A stretch of DNA of 64,000 nucleotides from Coriobacteriia bacterium (GCA_018368455.1 JAGZEG010000001.1:62001-126000), one strand, 5' to 3'. Shown: positions 44,914 to 53,076, numbered from the stretch's first letter. Numbers and translations: made by a program. The notes: generated by a model not told the origin, from the sequence alone.

Positions 44914-45252
44914 ATGGCGATGCTTGACGAGGTATACGAGAGCGTGGTGGCAAACGAGGCGCAGCGCGCGGCGTTTGTCGAGGCAAGCGCTACGGAGGAG
45001 GGGCTCGCGTCCTTTCTGGCTCAGCGCGGCTGCGAGGCGACGCCCGAGCAGGTCGCTGCCTTCCTTGCGGAGAAGCGCTCCGAGCAGGGCGAGATGTCCG
45101 ACGCAGAGCTCGATGCCGTCGCCGGCGGGTGCAGCGTTGGCGAATCGCTTGTCTCCCTGCTCGCGTCGACGCTGATCTGCAAGGGACTGGCGGTGACGCG
45201 CGAGGTGTATGACAAGGGGGTTCCGGAAAACGGCGTTCGCTTCTCGGGCTAG
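44914..45252 (+). CDS. RiPP precursor peptide with Nif11-like leader and double-glycine site (class II lanthipeptide)
   Basis: The 112-aa peptide has a Nif11-like leader: LDEVYESVVANEAQRAAF, a helical region ending EEGLASFLAQRG, and the terminal MSDAELDAVAGG with GG at 71-72. The predicted 40-residue core starts with Cys73 and contains Cys89, Ser74, Ser78, Ser81, Ser85, Thr86, Thr95 and Ser111, so at most two thioether rings. Leaders of this type direct promiscuous LanM enzymes such as ProcM. ATG 44914 follows GAGGGGGGAG; lanM starts 33 nt after the stop. The assignment rests on leader type plus the adjacent LanM. Confidence 0.85.
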   Translation: MAMLDEVYESVVANEAQRAAFVEASATEEGLASFLAQRGCEATPEQVAAFLAEKRSEQGEMSDAELDAVAGGCSVGESLVSLLASTLICKGLAVTREVYDKGVPENGVRFSG

Positions 45253-45285
45253 GGGCGCGCGGGAGAGCGGCGGAGGAGACGGGCG

Positions 45286-48282
45286 ATGGATGTCAAAGGG
45301 ACGTTTGACCTGCTTGAGGAGCATCTGACGATCCCGGCTGGCCAGGCATGGACGCGCTACCTGCTGAGGTGGACGCAGTCTGCGGAGCGTGAGCTGGCCC
45401 GGCGCGACGCCACGCGGGTCCTGACGAGCCAATTCGCCCCATCCGGTCGTAGGCTGCTCCTGTTCGTGCTGTTCCGCCGCCTCATTTCTGCCGCGACCCC
45501 CGCACTTGGAGCGGAGATCGACGAGCGCCTACGCGCGCTTGGTGGCCTGCTTGTCTACGACGTGCGACTCGCGACATCCGAGCAGCGTTCCCGGGTGGCC
45601 CAGGAGCTGCTCTCAGACCTCGAGGTGGGCGCCGAGGACGGGCCTCTCGCGCGCGTGCCTTTGCTCGCCCCGCTGCTCGACCGGCTGGTCGCGCAGTTCG
45701 TCGACATGGCGCTGGAACTGGCGGGGCGGCTCGCGTGCGACAGGGTGGCGATCGTCGAAGCCCTGTTCGGCGGTGTCGACCCCGGGCCTGTCACGGCCGT
45801 CTCCTCAGATGGTGCTGACGCGCACCGCCACGGGCACGTGGCGCTCGTGCTGACGTTCCGGGACGGGCGTCGGTGCTTCTATAAGCCGCACGACTGCATG
45901 CCGGACGTGCTGTTTGCCAGCCTCGCGTCGCGCGTGCTCACCGATGACCTCGTCGTGCCGCGCACCCTGGCGCGTGGCGGCTACGGCTGGTGCGAGTTCG
46001 TCAAGTGCGCCCCTGCCTCGAGTGAGGCTGACGTGCGCGCGTACTTCCTTCGACTCGGCCGTTCGTTTGCGCTCTTGCAGGCGCTCGGCTCGGCGGACCT
46101 GCACGTTGACAACTGGCTCGCCTGTGGGGCACGCCCGGCCCTCGTCGACCTCGAGACGATTCTGTCGCCCGTGCCTCGCGTGTTCAACGACGAGACGGTG
46201 TCGCCCGATGCGTCCGGCTCAGCCGAGGACGACTTCCTGAGGGATCTCAACCTGTCGCTCATTCCGAGTTGCCTTCTGCCCAGCTCGGCAGGAGGCGTGG
46301 AGTTCAGCGTGATGCTTGCTGACGGCGAGGGACAGACATGCCTTCCCGAGCTCGACGGCCGGCGCGTGAGCGTGCTGGGATACGAAGACGTGCTCATCAA
46401 GGGATTTTCCGAGGGCTACGATCGCTGTCGTGCAGCGCGCGACGGGCTCCGCGCTGCCGTGCAAGACTTCTCCGGCACGACGATCCGGCGACTCGTGCGC
46501 AACACGAACTTCTACGCCCAGGTGCTCACCCGGATGCAAGGACGGCGGGCCCTGACGTCGCGCGAGGAGCAGGAGGGCATTGCCGCACGCGTCGAGGAGT
46601 TCTTCGTGCGCCATGGGGCTCGGCACATGCTGCCCATTGCGCGCTTCGAAGAGAAGTGCATGATGCGCGGCGATGTGCCGTACTTCTGCACCCGCGCCGA
46701 CGGACTCGACCTATGCGGGGATGACGCGAGCGAAGGCGGCGTTGTCATGCCGGATTTCTTCGAGCGCAGCGCTGTCGAAGCTGCGCTCGAGCGCATCGAC
46801 CGGCTGAGCGAGGCGGAGCGAGACTTCGAGGCAGGCATCCTGCGCGAGTCGCTGCGTATGGCGCTCGTGCACGTGCCCGAGAGCGAGGGTGCGCCTTCCA
46901 CGTCTGCTGATGCGCCGTGCGCGCTGGAAGCTGGGGAAGCGCTGGCCGAGGCTGTCACGCTGTTCGAGGACATCGAGGCGCGCCTGCTCACGGGTCCCAG
47001 CGGAACGCGGGGCTGGATCGCGCGCAACGGCGAGCTGGAGGCGCTTGCGATCGCGCGGCCGGGCCTGGCGCAGGGCACGGGTGGCTACGGCGTGCTGTTC
47101 GCCGCGCTGGTTGGCGCCCGGGGCGTCTCCGCCGACGTGCGCCGACGGGCTCGAGAGCTGGCCGAGCTGTGCCTCGACCGGCTGGAGCTCACGCTCGAGG
47201 GCTTGGGACGGGCGCGCATCATCGCCGAGACGGCCATCCCCTTCGGCGTGACCGACGGGCTGGGAGGCGCGCTCGTGTCGCTGGCGCACATGGAGCGCCG
47301 CCTGCGCGACGGCCGCGCCCGGGAGCTGGCAGCGCGCATATTCGCCCTGCTGGATCGCGCCGACATCGAGGGCGCGAAGCAGCCCGACGCCTACGCGGGC
47401 CTGGCGGGGCTCATCCTCGGCATCGACGCCTGTATCCCGCTGTTTATGGTTGGCGATGCCGGCGACGCCCGCGTCGCGCCGGAGGCGGAGCTCGCCCTGC
47501 GCGGGGCGCGCGAGGCCACTCGGCGCGCGTCGGCACGCCTGCTCGAGCTGCGCGCGCTGCCCGATCCCACGGCCGCGGACGGCCCGTCTGCCGAGGCACC
47601 CCTGCTGTGGGACACGTTGGGCAAGGGGCGCCCCGCTGGCGGGGCGGCGCACGGCATGATCGGCATCGCAGCGGCCCTTCTTGCAGCTTCCGATCTGACG
47701 GGCGACTCGACGCTTGCGGGTCCTGCCCTGGACGCGCTGGCGTTCGAGCATCGCACGTACTCCGAGAAGTTGGGTACCTGGCCGGACTTCCGCGTTTTGG
47801 CGCATCCCAGCTCCGCGATGCACGGTCTGTGCTCCGGTGCTCCCGGTGAGGGGTTGGCGCTGCTGTTCTGCCGTGATCGCCTCGCTCGTCTGGCGGATCC
47901 AGCCTCTCTGGGCGATCCCGAGGCAACTGCCTTCCTGGGCGAGGACATCTCGCGCGCCGTTGAGGCCTGCCTGTCGCACGAGGCGATGGAGCGCGACCAC
48001 CTCTGCTGCGGGAATGCCGCCTCCGTCGAATTCCTGCTAGAGGTCGCGCGCATTGGAGGCGGCGCCGCGACCGGCGGGGGAGTGCCGGGCCTTGCCAGTC
48101 GCGTGGAATCGTGCCGGGCCCGAGCTGCGGAGTTGCTTGCCGTCGGCCGGGCGCGAGGCTGGCGCCTACTGCCGCGTGGCTATCGCGACATTCCTGATAT
48201 GAGCCTGCTGTATGGCCGCTCTGGTGTGGGGTACGAGCTGCTGCGCCTTGCTGAGCCGACACTGCCGCCCCTTCTGTTTTGA
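45286..48282 (+). CDS. lanM: Class II lanthipeptide synthetase (LanM)
   Basis: The 998-aa bifunctional enzyme has an N-terminal dehydratase (DUF4135): FYKPHDCMPD near residue 199, LHVDNWLACG near 272 and LVDLETILSP near 287. A C-terminal LanC-like cyclase has AAHGMIGIAAALLA near 788, HGLCSGAPGEGLALL (Cys849) and HLCCGNAAS (Cys907-Cys908). It phosphorylates and dehydrates Ser/Thr, then adds Cys thiols. The Cys-Cys in place of Cys-His implies a three-cysteine zinc site as in ProcM, the group linked to relaxed substrate choice. ATG 45286 follows GGAGGAGA. A single precursor gene is adjacent; others could lie elsewhere. Confidence 0.93.
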   Translation: MDVKGTFDLLEEHLTIPAGQAWTRYLLRWTQSAERELARRDATRVLTSQFAPSGRRLLLFVLFRRLISAATPALGAEIDERLRALGGLLVYDVRLATSEQRSRVAQELLSDLEVGAEDGPLARVPLLAPLLDRLVAQFVDMALELAGRLACDRVAIVEALFGGVDPGPVTAVSSDGADAHRHGHVALVLTFRDGRRCFYKPHDCMPDVLFASLASRVLTDDLVVPRTLARGGYGWCEFVKCAPASSEADVRAYFLRLGRSFALLQALGSADLHVDNWLACGARPALVDLETILSPVPRVFNDETVSPDASGSAEDDFLRDLNLSLIPSCLLPSSAGGVEFSVMLADGEGQTCLPELDGRRVSVLGYEDVLIKGFSEGYDRCRAARDGLRAAVQDFSGTTIRRLVRNTNFYAQVLTRMQGRRALTSREEQEGIAARVEEFFVRHGARHMLPIARFEEKCMMRGDVPYFCTRADGLDLCGDDASEGGVVMPDFFERSAVEAALERIDRLSEAERDFEAGILRESLRMALVHVPESEGAPSTSADAPCALEAGEALAEAVTLFEDIEARLLTGPSGTRGWIARNGELEALAIARPGLAQGTGGYGVLFAALVGARGVSADVRRRARELAELCLDRLELTLEGLGRARIIAETAIPFGVTDGLGGALVSLAHMERRLRDGRARELAARIFALLDRADIEGAKQPDAYAGLAGLILGIDACIPLFMVGDAGDARVAPEAELALRGAREATRRASARLLELRALPDPTAADGPSAEAPLLWDTLGKGRPAGGAAHGMIGIAAALLAASDLTGDSTLAGPALDALAFEHRTYSEKLGTWPDFRVLAHPSSAMHGLCSGAPGEGLALLFCRDRLARLADPASLGDPEATAFLGEDISRAVEACLSHEAMERDHLCCGNAASVEFLLEVARIGGGAATGGGVPGLASRVESCRARAAELLAVGRARGWRLLPRGYRDIPDMSLLYGRSGVGYELLRLAEPTLPPLLF

Positions 48283-48341
48283 CGCGTGCCGAATACCTTG
48301 CCCAGAGAGGGCGGCTCCCATCGACCTGCCGGCGCCGGAAA

Positions 48342-48374
48342 GCGGTCCGAACGTGCTGTCATGCGGTTCGAACG
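48342..48374 (+). repeat. 12-bp direct repeat upstream of SARP-type box C
   Basis: GCGGTCCGAACG (48342-48353) and GCGGTTCGAACG (48363-48374) differ at one base and are 21 bp apart, two helical turns. They begin about 50 bp upstream of the TGTTG repeats, on the same DNA face, and may bind a second regulator. Confidence 0.4.
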
Positions 48375-48393
48375 CAGGGGTAGCTGCCTGCCG

Positions 48394-48427
48394 TGTTGTA
48401 CTTCTGTTGCCATGAGCTATATAAGGT
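48394..48427 (+). promoter_or_regulatory. SARP-type box and promoter C (radical SAM-regulator unit)
   Basis: TGTTG (48394-48398), 6 bp, TGTTG (48405-48409), 12 bp, then -10 TAAGGT (48422-48427). An overlapping TATATA (48418-48423) gives 8 bp from the second repeat, the spacing known for Streptomyces SARP promoters. The leader to ATG 48473 is about 40 nt. As the unit includes the regulator gene, this would be autoregulation. Confidence 0.65.
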
Positions 48428-48472
48428 TTAAGTAATCGCTGCTCATAAGGCTCGCATGGGGGAGGGGCTCAC

Positions 48473-49939
48473 ATGAAGTGCGTGCTGAACAAGGGCATCG
48501 CCCTGCGCTCGTGGGAGCGCATACCGTGGTCGTGCTACGTCTGGGGTCATACGGTCCCCCAGCGTCTCGAACCCGAGATGTTTGAGCTGCTGTCGAGCTG
48601 CGACGGTACGCACGATCTCGACCCCTCTCCGCAGCTCGATGCCCTGATTGCACAGGGAATCGTCCATGAGGCGGCCAGGGGGGAGACGTGGGACTCGTGG
48701 TGCGCGCCGCGCTCGTACAAGAACCGCCTGTTCCACAGCCTGAACTGGGCCATCACGGGCCGCTGCAACTACCGCTGCCGGCACTGCTTCATGGCGGCGG
48801 ACAACGGCCCCATGCTTGGCCAGTTCACGTGGGATGAGTGTCTGGCGCTGCTCGACGAGTGCGAGGCCGTCGGCATCCAGTCGCTGACGCTGACCGGTGG
48901 CGAGCCGCTGCTCCACCCGCACTTCATGGACCTGATCCGCGAGTGTGCGCGGCGTCGCATCACCGTGGGAGAGATAAACACGAACGGCAGCCTGCTCACG
49001 GCCGAGATGCTCGACGAGATACACGCGCTCGGTCAGGACCCCGAGATAAAGGTCAGCTTCGACGGCATCGGCCACCACGACTGGCTGCGCGGCGTCGACG
49101 GCGCTGAGGACGAGGCGCTGTCCGCGATGCGTCTGGCCAAGGAGCGCGGCTTCAAGGTTCGCTCCCAGACGAACGTCCATCACGGCAACCTTGACGCCAT
49201 GCGCGATACCGTGCGCCTGCTCGACGATATGGGCGTCGACGAGGTGCGCATCATCCGCACGACGGAGACGCCACGCTGGCGCGAGAACAGCGACGACGCA
49301 ACGCTCGGCATCATCGAGTACTACGATGCGATGCGCGACTTGACAGCCCAGCTGCTCGCCGATGACCTGTCCATCGCCGTCGACGTGTGGCAGTTCGCCT
49401 ATTGGAACCCGCGACGGGGCACGTATGCCTTCCATCCTGCGCAGATAGCTTGCAGCAGATATCGCGATGAGATACCGGCGTGCAAGGGGGCCCGCGGCGA
49501 CGTGGCGGTGTCGTTCAACGGCGAGATCTACCCGTGCAACCAGACGTCGGGCACGTTCGCGGCCATGGGGAAGAGCTTCGGCAACGTCCACACGACACCC
49601 CTGCGCAAGCTGTTGTCCGGCGGGGAGTACTATGACACGGTGATGCTGCCCGTCAGCGAGATCCGCGCGCACAACGAGGCGCCGTGCAGCGCCTGTCCGT
49701 GGTGGCGCGTCTGCGGCGGGGGATGCCGGGCTATCGCCCTTGCGTTCACGAAGGACTACCGTCGCTTCGACCCGGCGAAGTGCGCGTTTTTTGCCGGTGG
49801 GTACATCGCCCAGTTCGACGAGCTGTTCGCCCGGGCGCCGCGGGCCTATCGCTGCATCAACGACCTGGGTGACCTGCCTCGTTCGGGCGATGCAGCGCTG
49901 ATGGAGCGTGTCGTAAAGCAGCTCGGGCCCTACGCATGA
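48473..49939 (+). CDS. Radical SAM/SPASM RiPP-maturase-like enzyme
   Basis: The 488-aa protein has an N-terminal region of about 85 residues of PqqD/RRE-like appearance, not securely assigned (LEPEMFELLSSCDG, LDALIAQGIVHEA). The radical SAM barrel has Cys98, Cys102 and Cys105 in GRCNYRCRHCF and the SAM motif LTLTGGEPLLHP. A SPASM domain with two auxiliary cluster sites has cysteines in CKGARGD, YPCNQ, CSACPWWRVCGGGC and KCAFF. Such enzymes install C-C, thioether or epimer modifications in peptides. No precursor of its own is adjacent, so it may act on the LanM substrate or a distant peptide. It shares a promoter with the SARP regulator. Confidence 0.88.
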   Translation: MKCVLNKGIALRSWERIPWSCYVWGHTVPQRLEPEMFELLSSCDGTHDLDPSPQLDALIAQGIVHEAARGETWDSWCAPRSYKNRLFHSLNWAITGRCNYRCRHCFMAADNGPMLGQFTWDECLALLDECEAVGIQSLTLTGGEPLLHPHFMDLIRECARRRITVGEINTNGSLLTAEMLDEIHALGQDPEIKVSFDGIGHHDWLRGVDGAEDEALSAMRLAKERGFKVRSQTNVHHGNLDAMRDTVRLLDDMGVDEVRIIRTTETPRWRENSDDATLGIIEYYDAMRDLTAQLLADDLSIAVDVWQFAYWNPRRGTYAFHPAQIACSRYRDEIPACKGARGDVAVSFNGEIYPCNQTSGTFAAMGKSFGNVHTTPLRKLLSGGEYYDTVMLPVSEIRAHNEAPCSACPWWRVCGGGCRAIALAFTKDYRRFDPAKCAFFAGGYIAQFDELFARAPRAYRCINDLGDLPRSGDAALMERVVKQLGPYA

Positions 49940-49993
49940 TGTCCCTTCGTGTGCGGAGGGTGCGATGAGACACGGGGGAGAGGGACGCGCGTC

Positions 49994-50797
49994 ATGACGG
50001 TCATCGTGGTCGACGACGAGGAGCTGGCACGTCAGGACCTCATGCGGACGCTCGAGGTGGTTGACCCCGGGTGCGAGGTTCAGGGGTTTGCGCTTCCGCG
50101 CGATGTGCTCGCTTTTGCGCAAGATACCAAGGTCGACGTCGCGTTCCTCGACATCGAAATGCCCGGCATGAACGGCTTGGAGCTGGCAAAGCGCCTGAAA
50201 GACCTCTGGCCCGACGTCCACATCATATTTGCGACGAGCTACGAAAACTACGCGGTCGACGCGTTCGCGCTGCACGCGACGGGCTACTTGCTCAAGCCGG
50301 TGCGCCGCGAGGAGCTGGCGCGCGAGCTGACGTTCGTGTACGGAAGGCTCGTCGCCGCGCCGGGCGCCCTGCTTGAGGTCAAGACGTTCGGCGGGTTTGC
50401 CGTGAGTGCGGGCGGCGTGCCGCTCGTGTTTCGCCGATCGAAGGCGAAGGAACTGCTCGCGCTGCTCGTCGATCGCCGGGGCGGGGCCCTGACGCTGCGC
50501 GACGCGTGCGCCTACCTGTGGGAGGACGAGCCTTTCACGAAGTCACAGCGGAGCTACTACCAGAACATCGTCTCCGACCTGCGGACGACGCTGCAGGAGG
50601 CCGGTGCGGGCGACGTGCTCGTGAAGTCGTGGAACAGCCTGGCCATCGCGCCGGGACTGCTCGACTGCGACTCGTACCGATTCCTGGAGGGCGACCCCAT
50701 AGCGGTGAACTCCTACCACAACGACTACCTGCCGGAGTATCCCTGGTCCGAGTTCTCCGTCGCACGCTTCGACGCCGCTCGCCGCGAGCACGGATAA
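49994..50797 (+). CDS. Response regulator with SARP-type winged-helix output
   Basis: The 267-aa protein has a receiver domain with Asp53 (VAFLDIEMPGMNG) and LKPVRREEL, then an OmpR/SARP-type wHTH from about residue 128 (VKTFGGFAVSAGGVPLVF, RRSKAKELLALLVDRRG, YYQNIVSDLRTTLQEAG, VKSWNSLAIAPGLLDCDSYRF). The bacterial transcriptional-activation domain of large SARPs is absent. SARP wHTH domains bind direct repeats with an 11-bp period just before the -10; four such sites precede the island's transcription units. It lacks an adjacent kinase; the partner is probably the LytS-type kinase at 36387. ATG 49994 is 54 nt after the radical SAM stop. Confidence 0.88.
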   Translation: MTVIVVDDEELARQDLMRTLEVVDPGCEVQGFALPRDVLAFAQDTKVDVAFLDIEMPGMNGLELAKRLKDLWPDVHIIFATSYENYAVDAFALHATGYLLKPVRREELARELTFVYGRLVAAPGALLEVKTFGGFAVSAGGVPLVFRRSKAKELLALLVDRRGGALTLRDACAYLWEDEPFTKSQRSYYQNIVSDLRTTLQEAGAGDVLVKSWNSLAIAPGLLDCDSYRFLEGDPIAVNSYHNDYLPEYPWSEFSVARFDAARREHG

Positions 50798-50910
50798 CGG
50801 CTCGTGCGTCTTTCTTGCAGGTACGATACGTGCGACAGAAGGGGCCCGGCCTTCGGTATCATGTCCGGGTGGCTGGCATGTGCGCGTTCGCCGCGTGTCG
50901 GCAGCCCCAC

Positions 50911-50986
50911 GGGCCCATGGCGCAACGGTTAGCGCAGGGGACTCATAATCCCTGGGTTGGGGGTTCGAATCCCTCTGGGCCCACCA
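50911..50986 (+). tRNA. tRNA with anticodon CAT (Met, or Ile2 with lysidine)
   Basis: A complete 76-nt cloverleaf with encoded CCA: acceptor GGGCCCA/TGGGCCC, D-stem GCGC/GCGC, anticodon stem GGGGA/TCCCT around loop CTCATAA, T-stem GGGGG/CCCTC with loop TTCGAAT. It is not an initiator, as the anticodon stem lacks the three G-C pairs next to the loop. Elongator Met and lysidine-modified Ile2 cannot be separated by sequence alone here. A -10-like TATCAT lies at 50857-50862. Confidence 0.95.
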
Positions 50987-51000
50987 TGTTTTCGTAGTAT

Positions 51001-51034
51001 AGGCCGGGGCGCTCTCGAGCGTTTCGGCCTTTTT
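51001..51034 (+). terminator. Intrinsic terminator after the tRNA
   Basis: AGGCCG (51001-51006) pairs with CGGCCT (51025-51030), with an inner GCGCT/AGCG stem, followed by five T residues. Confidence 0.8.
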
Positions 51035-51057
51035 CGTATGAAGGGCGTGTGCCTCCC

Positions 51058-53076
51058 ATGATCGTTCAGGCAGATAGGCTCGCCAAGTCGTTCGGCGCGC
51101 AGGATCTCTTCTCGAACGCGTCGTTTCAGATCAACGCGCGCGAGCGCTACGCCCTCGTCGGCCCCAACGGTGCCGGCAAGTCGACGATGCTCAAGATCAT
51201 CATGGGGAAGGAATCGCCCGACGAGGGCAACGTCTACTTTGCCAAGGGAGTGAGCGTCGGGTACCTCGAGCAGGAGGCCATCGAGATCAAGGGGCGCTCT
51301 GTGCTCGAGGAGGTGCTCTCGTCCGCCAAGGAGATCCGTGCGCTTGAGAAGCGTGTCTCTGAGCTGGAGCACGCCCTGTCCGACCCGGCGAACGAAGCCG
51401 ATCACGAGCAGCTGCTCGAGGAGTACGGCCGCGTTCACGAGCGCTTCGAGGCGGCTGGCGGCTACGAGATTGAGACGCGCGCCAAGACGATCCTCACGGG
51501 CCTCGGCTTTCCGATGGACGACCTCTCGCGCGACGTCGCCGAGTTCTCCGGCGGCTGGCAGATGCGCATCCAGCTCTCGAAGCTGCTGCTGCGCCACCCC
51601 GACCTCATACTGCTCGATGAGCCGACAAACCACCTCGACCTCGCCAGCGTCAAGTGGCTCGAGAGCTTCCTTACGAGCTACGACGGCGCCATCCTCATCG
51701 TGAGCCACGACCGCGCCTTCCTCGACGGCATGGTTAACCACGTCGCCGCGCTCGAGCACGGGCGGCTCACAACGTACGTCGGCAACTACTCCGCCTACAT
51801 ACGCCAGCGTGAGGAGCATATCGAGCAGCTCAGGGCGGCAAAGGCCGAGCAGGACCGCGAGATCGCCCACCTGGAGGAGTTCGTCGAGAAGTTCCGCTAC
51901 AAAGCCACGAAGGCCCGTCAGGCACAGGATCGTCTCAAGAAGCTTGAAAAGCTGCAGGCCGAGCGCATCGTGCTTCCTGAGGAGCAGAAGAAGGTGCACT
52001 TCCGCTTTCCCCAGCCGCCGCGTACATCTGACCTTGTCATCGAGCTTAAGGGTGTGTCAAAGAGCTACGGCGAAAAGCATGTGTACAAGGACGTTGACCT
52101 CAAGCTCTACCGAGGCATGAGGGTTGCGCTCGTCGGCCCCAACGGCGCTGGCAAGTCGACGCTCATGAAGATCATTGCCCATGACATCGAGCCGGATACG
52201 GGAACCCGAACGCTCGGGACGAACGTGAGTGTTGCGTACTACGCGCAGCACCAGCTCGAAGAGCTTAACCTCAAGAATACGGTTATGCAGGAGATGGACC
52301 GCTCGGCGACGGGCTGGACGTCCTCCGAGGAGCGGCAGCTGCTCGGTGCCTTCCTGTTCAAGGGCGATGACATCGACAAGAAGGTCTCCGTGCTGTCCGG
52401 TGGCGAGAAGGCGCGCCTCGCCCTGGCAAAGATGCTCGTGGCGCCCACGCCCCTGTTGTGCCTCGACGAGCCGACGAACCACCTGGACATCAACTCCGTC
52501 GACGTGCTCGAGGACGCACTGCGCTCGTTTGACGGCACCATCGTCCTCATCACGCACGACCGTCACCTCATCCGCGCCGTCGCGAACGTCATCGTCGAGG
52601 TCAAGGACGGTGGCGTGACGGTCTACGAGGGAGACTACGACTACTACCTGTGGAAGTCGGAGCAGCTCGCCGCGGCCCAGGACGACGCTCCCGACGCCCC
52701 TGGCAAGGCTCGCCCGGGTCAGGGCAAGGGCGCCGCCCCTGCGCCCACGTCGGCGTCTGCCGTGCTCTCCGAGGATCGCTCGGGCCACAAGTCAAAGGAG
52801 CAGCGCCGGGCCGAGGCGCAGGCGCGCGCCGAGATCAACAAGCGCCTGGGCACGGAGAAGCGCAAGCTCGCCAAGCTTGAGAAGGATATGGCTGCGGCTC
52901 AGGCACGCTACGACGAGCTCGTTGCCCTCATGGCCTCGGAGCAGCTCTACGAGGACAAGGCTGCGTTCGACAAGGCCATGGCGGAGTATTCGACGCTCAA
53001 GCCGCGCCTTGCCAAGCTCGAGGAGGAGTGGCTCGAGCTGTCCGCGCTCATCGAGGAGGAGCAGGCCAAGATATGA
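51058..53076 (+). CDS. ABC-F family ATPase
   Basis: The 672-aa protein has two ABC domains on one chain: Walker A ALVGPNGAGKSTM and ALVGPNGAGKSTL, signatures FSGGWQMRIQLSK and LSGGEKARLALAK, Walker B LILLDEPTNHLDL and LLCLDEPTNHLDI. The linker between them is the P-site tRNA interaction motif region, charged and helical (EHIEQLRAAKAEQDREIAHL). A C-terminal coiled coil (about 600-672) makes it Uup/YdiF-like. ABC-F proteins act on the ribosome; most are housekeeping and some give antibiotic resistance. There are no membrane segments. ATG 51058 is preferred; GTG 51049 is too close to GAAGGG. Confidence 0.94.
   Translation: MIVQADRLAKSFGAQDLFSNASFQINARERYALVGPNGAGKSTMLKIIMGKESPDEGNVYFAKGVSVGYLEQEAIEIKGRSVLEEVLSSAKEIRALEKRVSELEHALSDPANEADHEQLLEEYGRVHERFEAAGGYEIETRAKTILTGLGFPMDDLSRDVAEFSGGWQMRIQLSKLLLRHPDLILLDEPTNHLDLASVKWLESFLTSYDGAILIVSHDRAFLDGMVNHVAALEHGRLTTYVGNYSAYIRQREEHIEQLRAAKAEQDREIAHLEEFVEKFRYKATKARQAQDRLKKLEKLQAERIVLPEEQKKVHFRFPQPPRTSDLVIELKGVSKSYGEKHVYKDVDLKLYRGMRVALVGPNGAGKSTLMKIIAHDIEPDTGTRTLGTNVSVAYYAQHQLEELNLKNTVMQEMDRSATGWTSSEERQLLGAFLFKGDDIDKKVSVLSGGEKARLALAKMLVAPTPLLCLDEPTNHLDINSVDVLEDALRSFDGTIVLITHDRHLIRAVANVIVEVKDGGVTVYEGDYDYYLWKSEQLAAAQDDAPDAPGKARPGQGKGAAPAPTSASAVLSEDRSGHKSKEQRRAEAQARAEINKRLGTEKRKLAKLEKDMAAAQARYDELVALMASEQLYEDKAAFDKAMAEYSTLKPRLAKLEEEWLELSALIEEEQAKI

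Noticed and set aside
50911..50986. tRNA gene as an integration site for the RiPP island
   Set aside because: The island ends near the tRNA, but no duplicate of the tRNA 3' end is visible near 36.3 kb, there is no integrase in the island, and base composition does not shift clearly.
51058..53076. ABC-F ATPase as self-immunity or exporter for the RiPP
   Set aside because: It has no membrane domain, lies beyond the tRNA and its terminator, has no SARP-type box, and is coupled to housekeeping genes.
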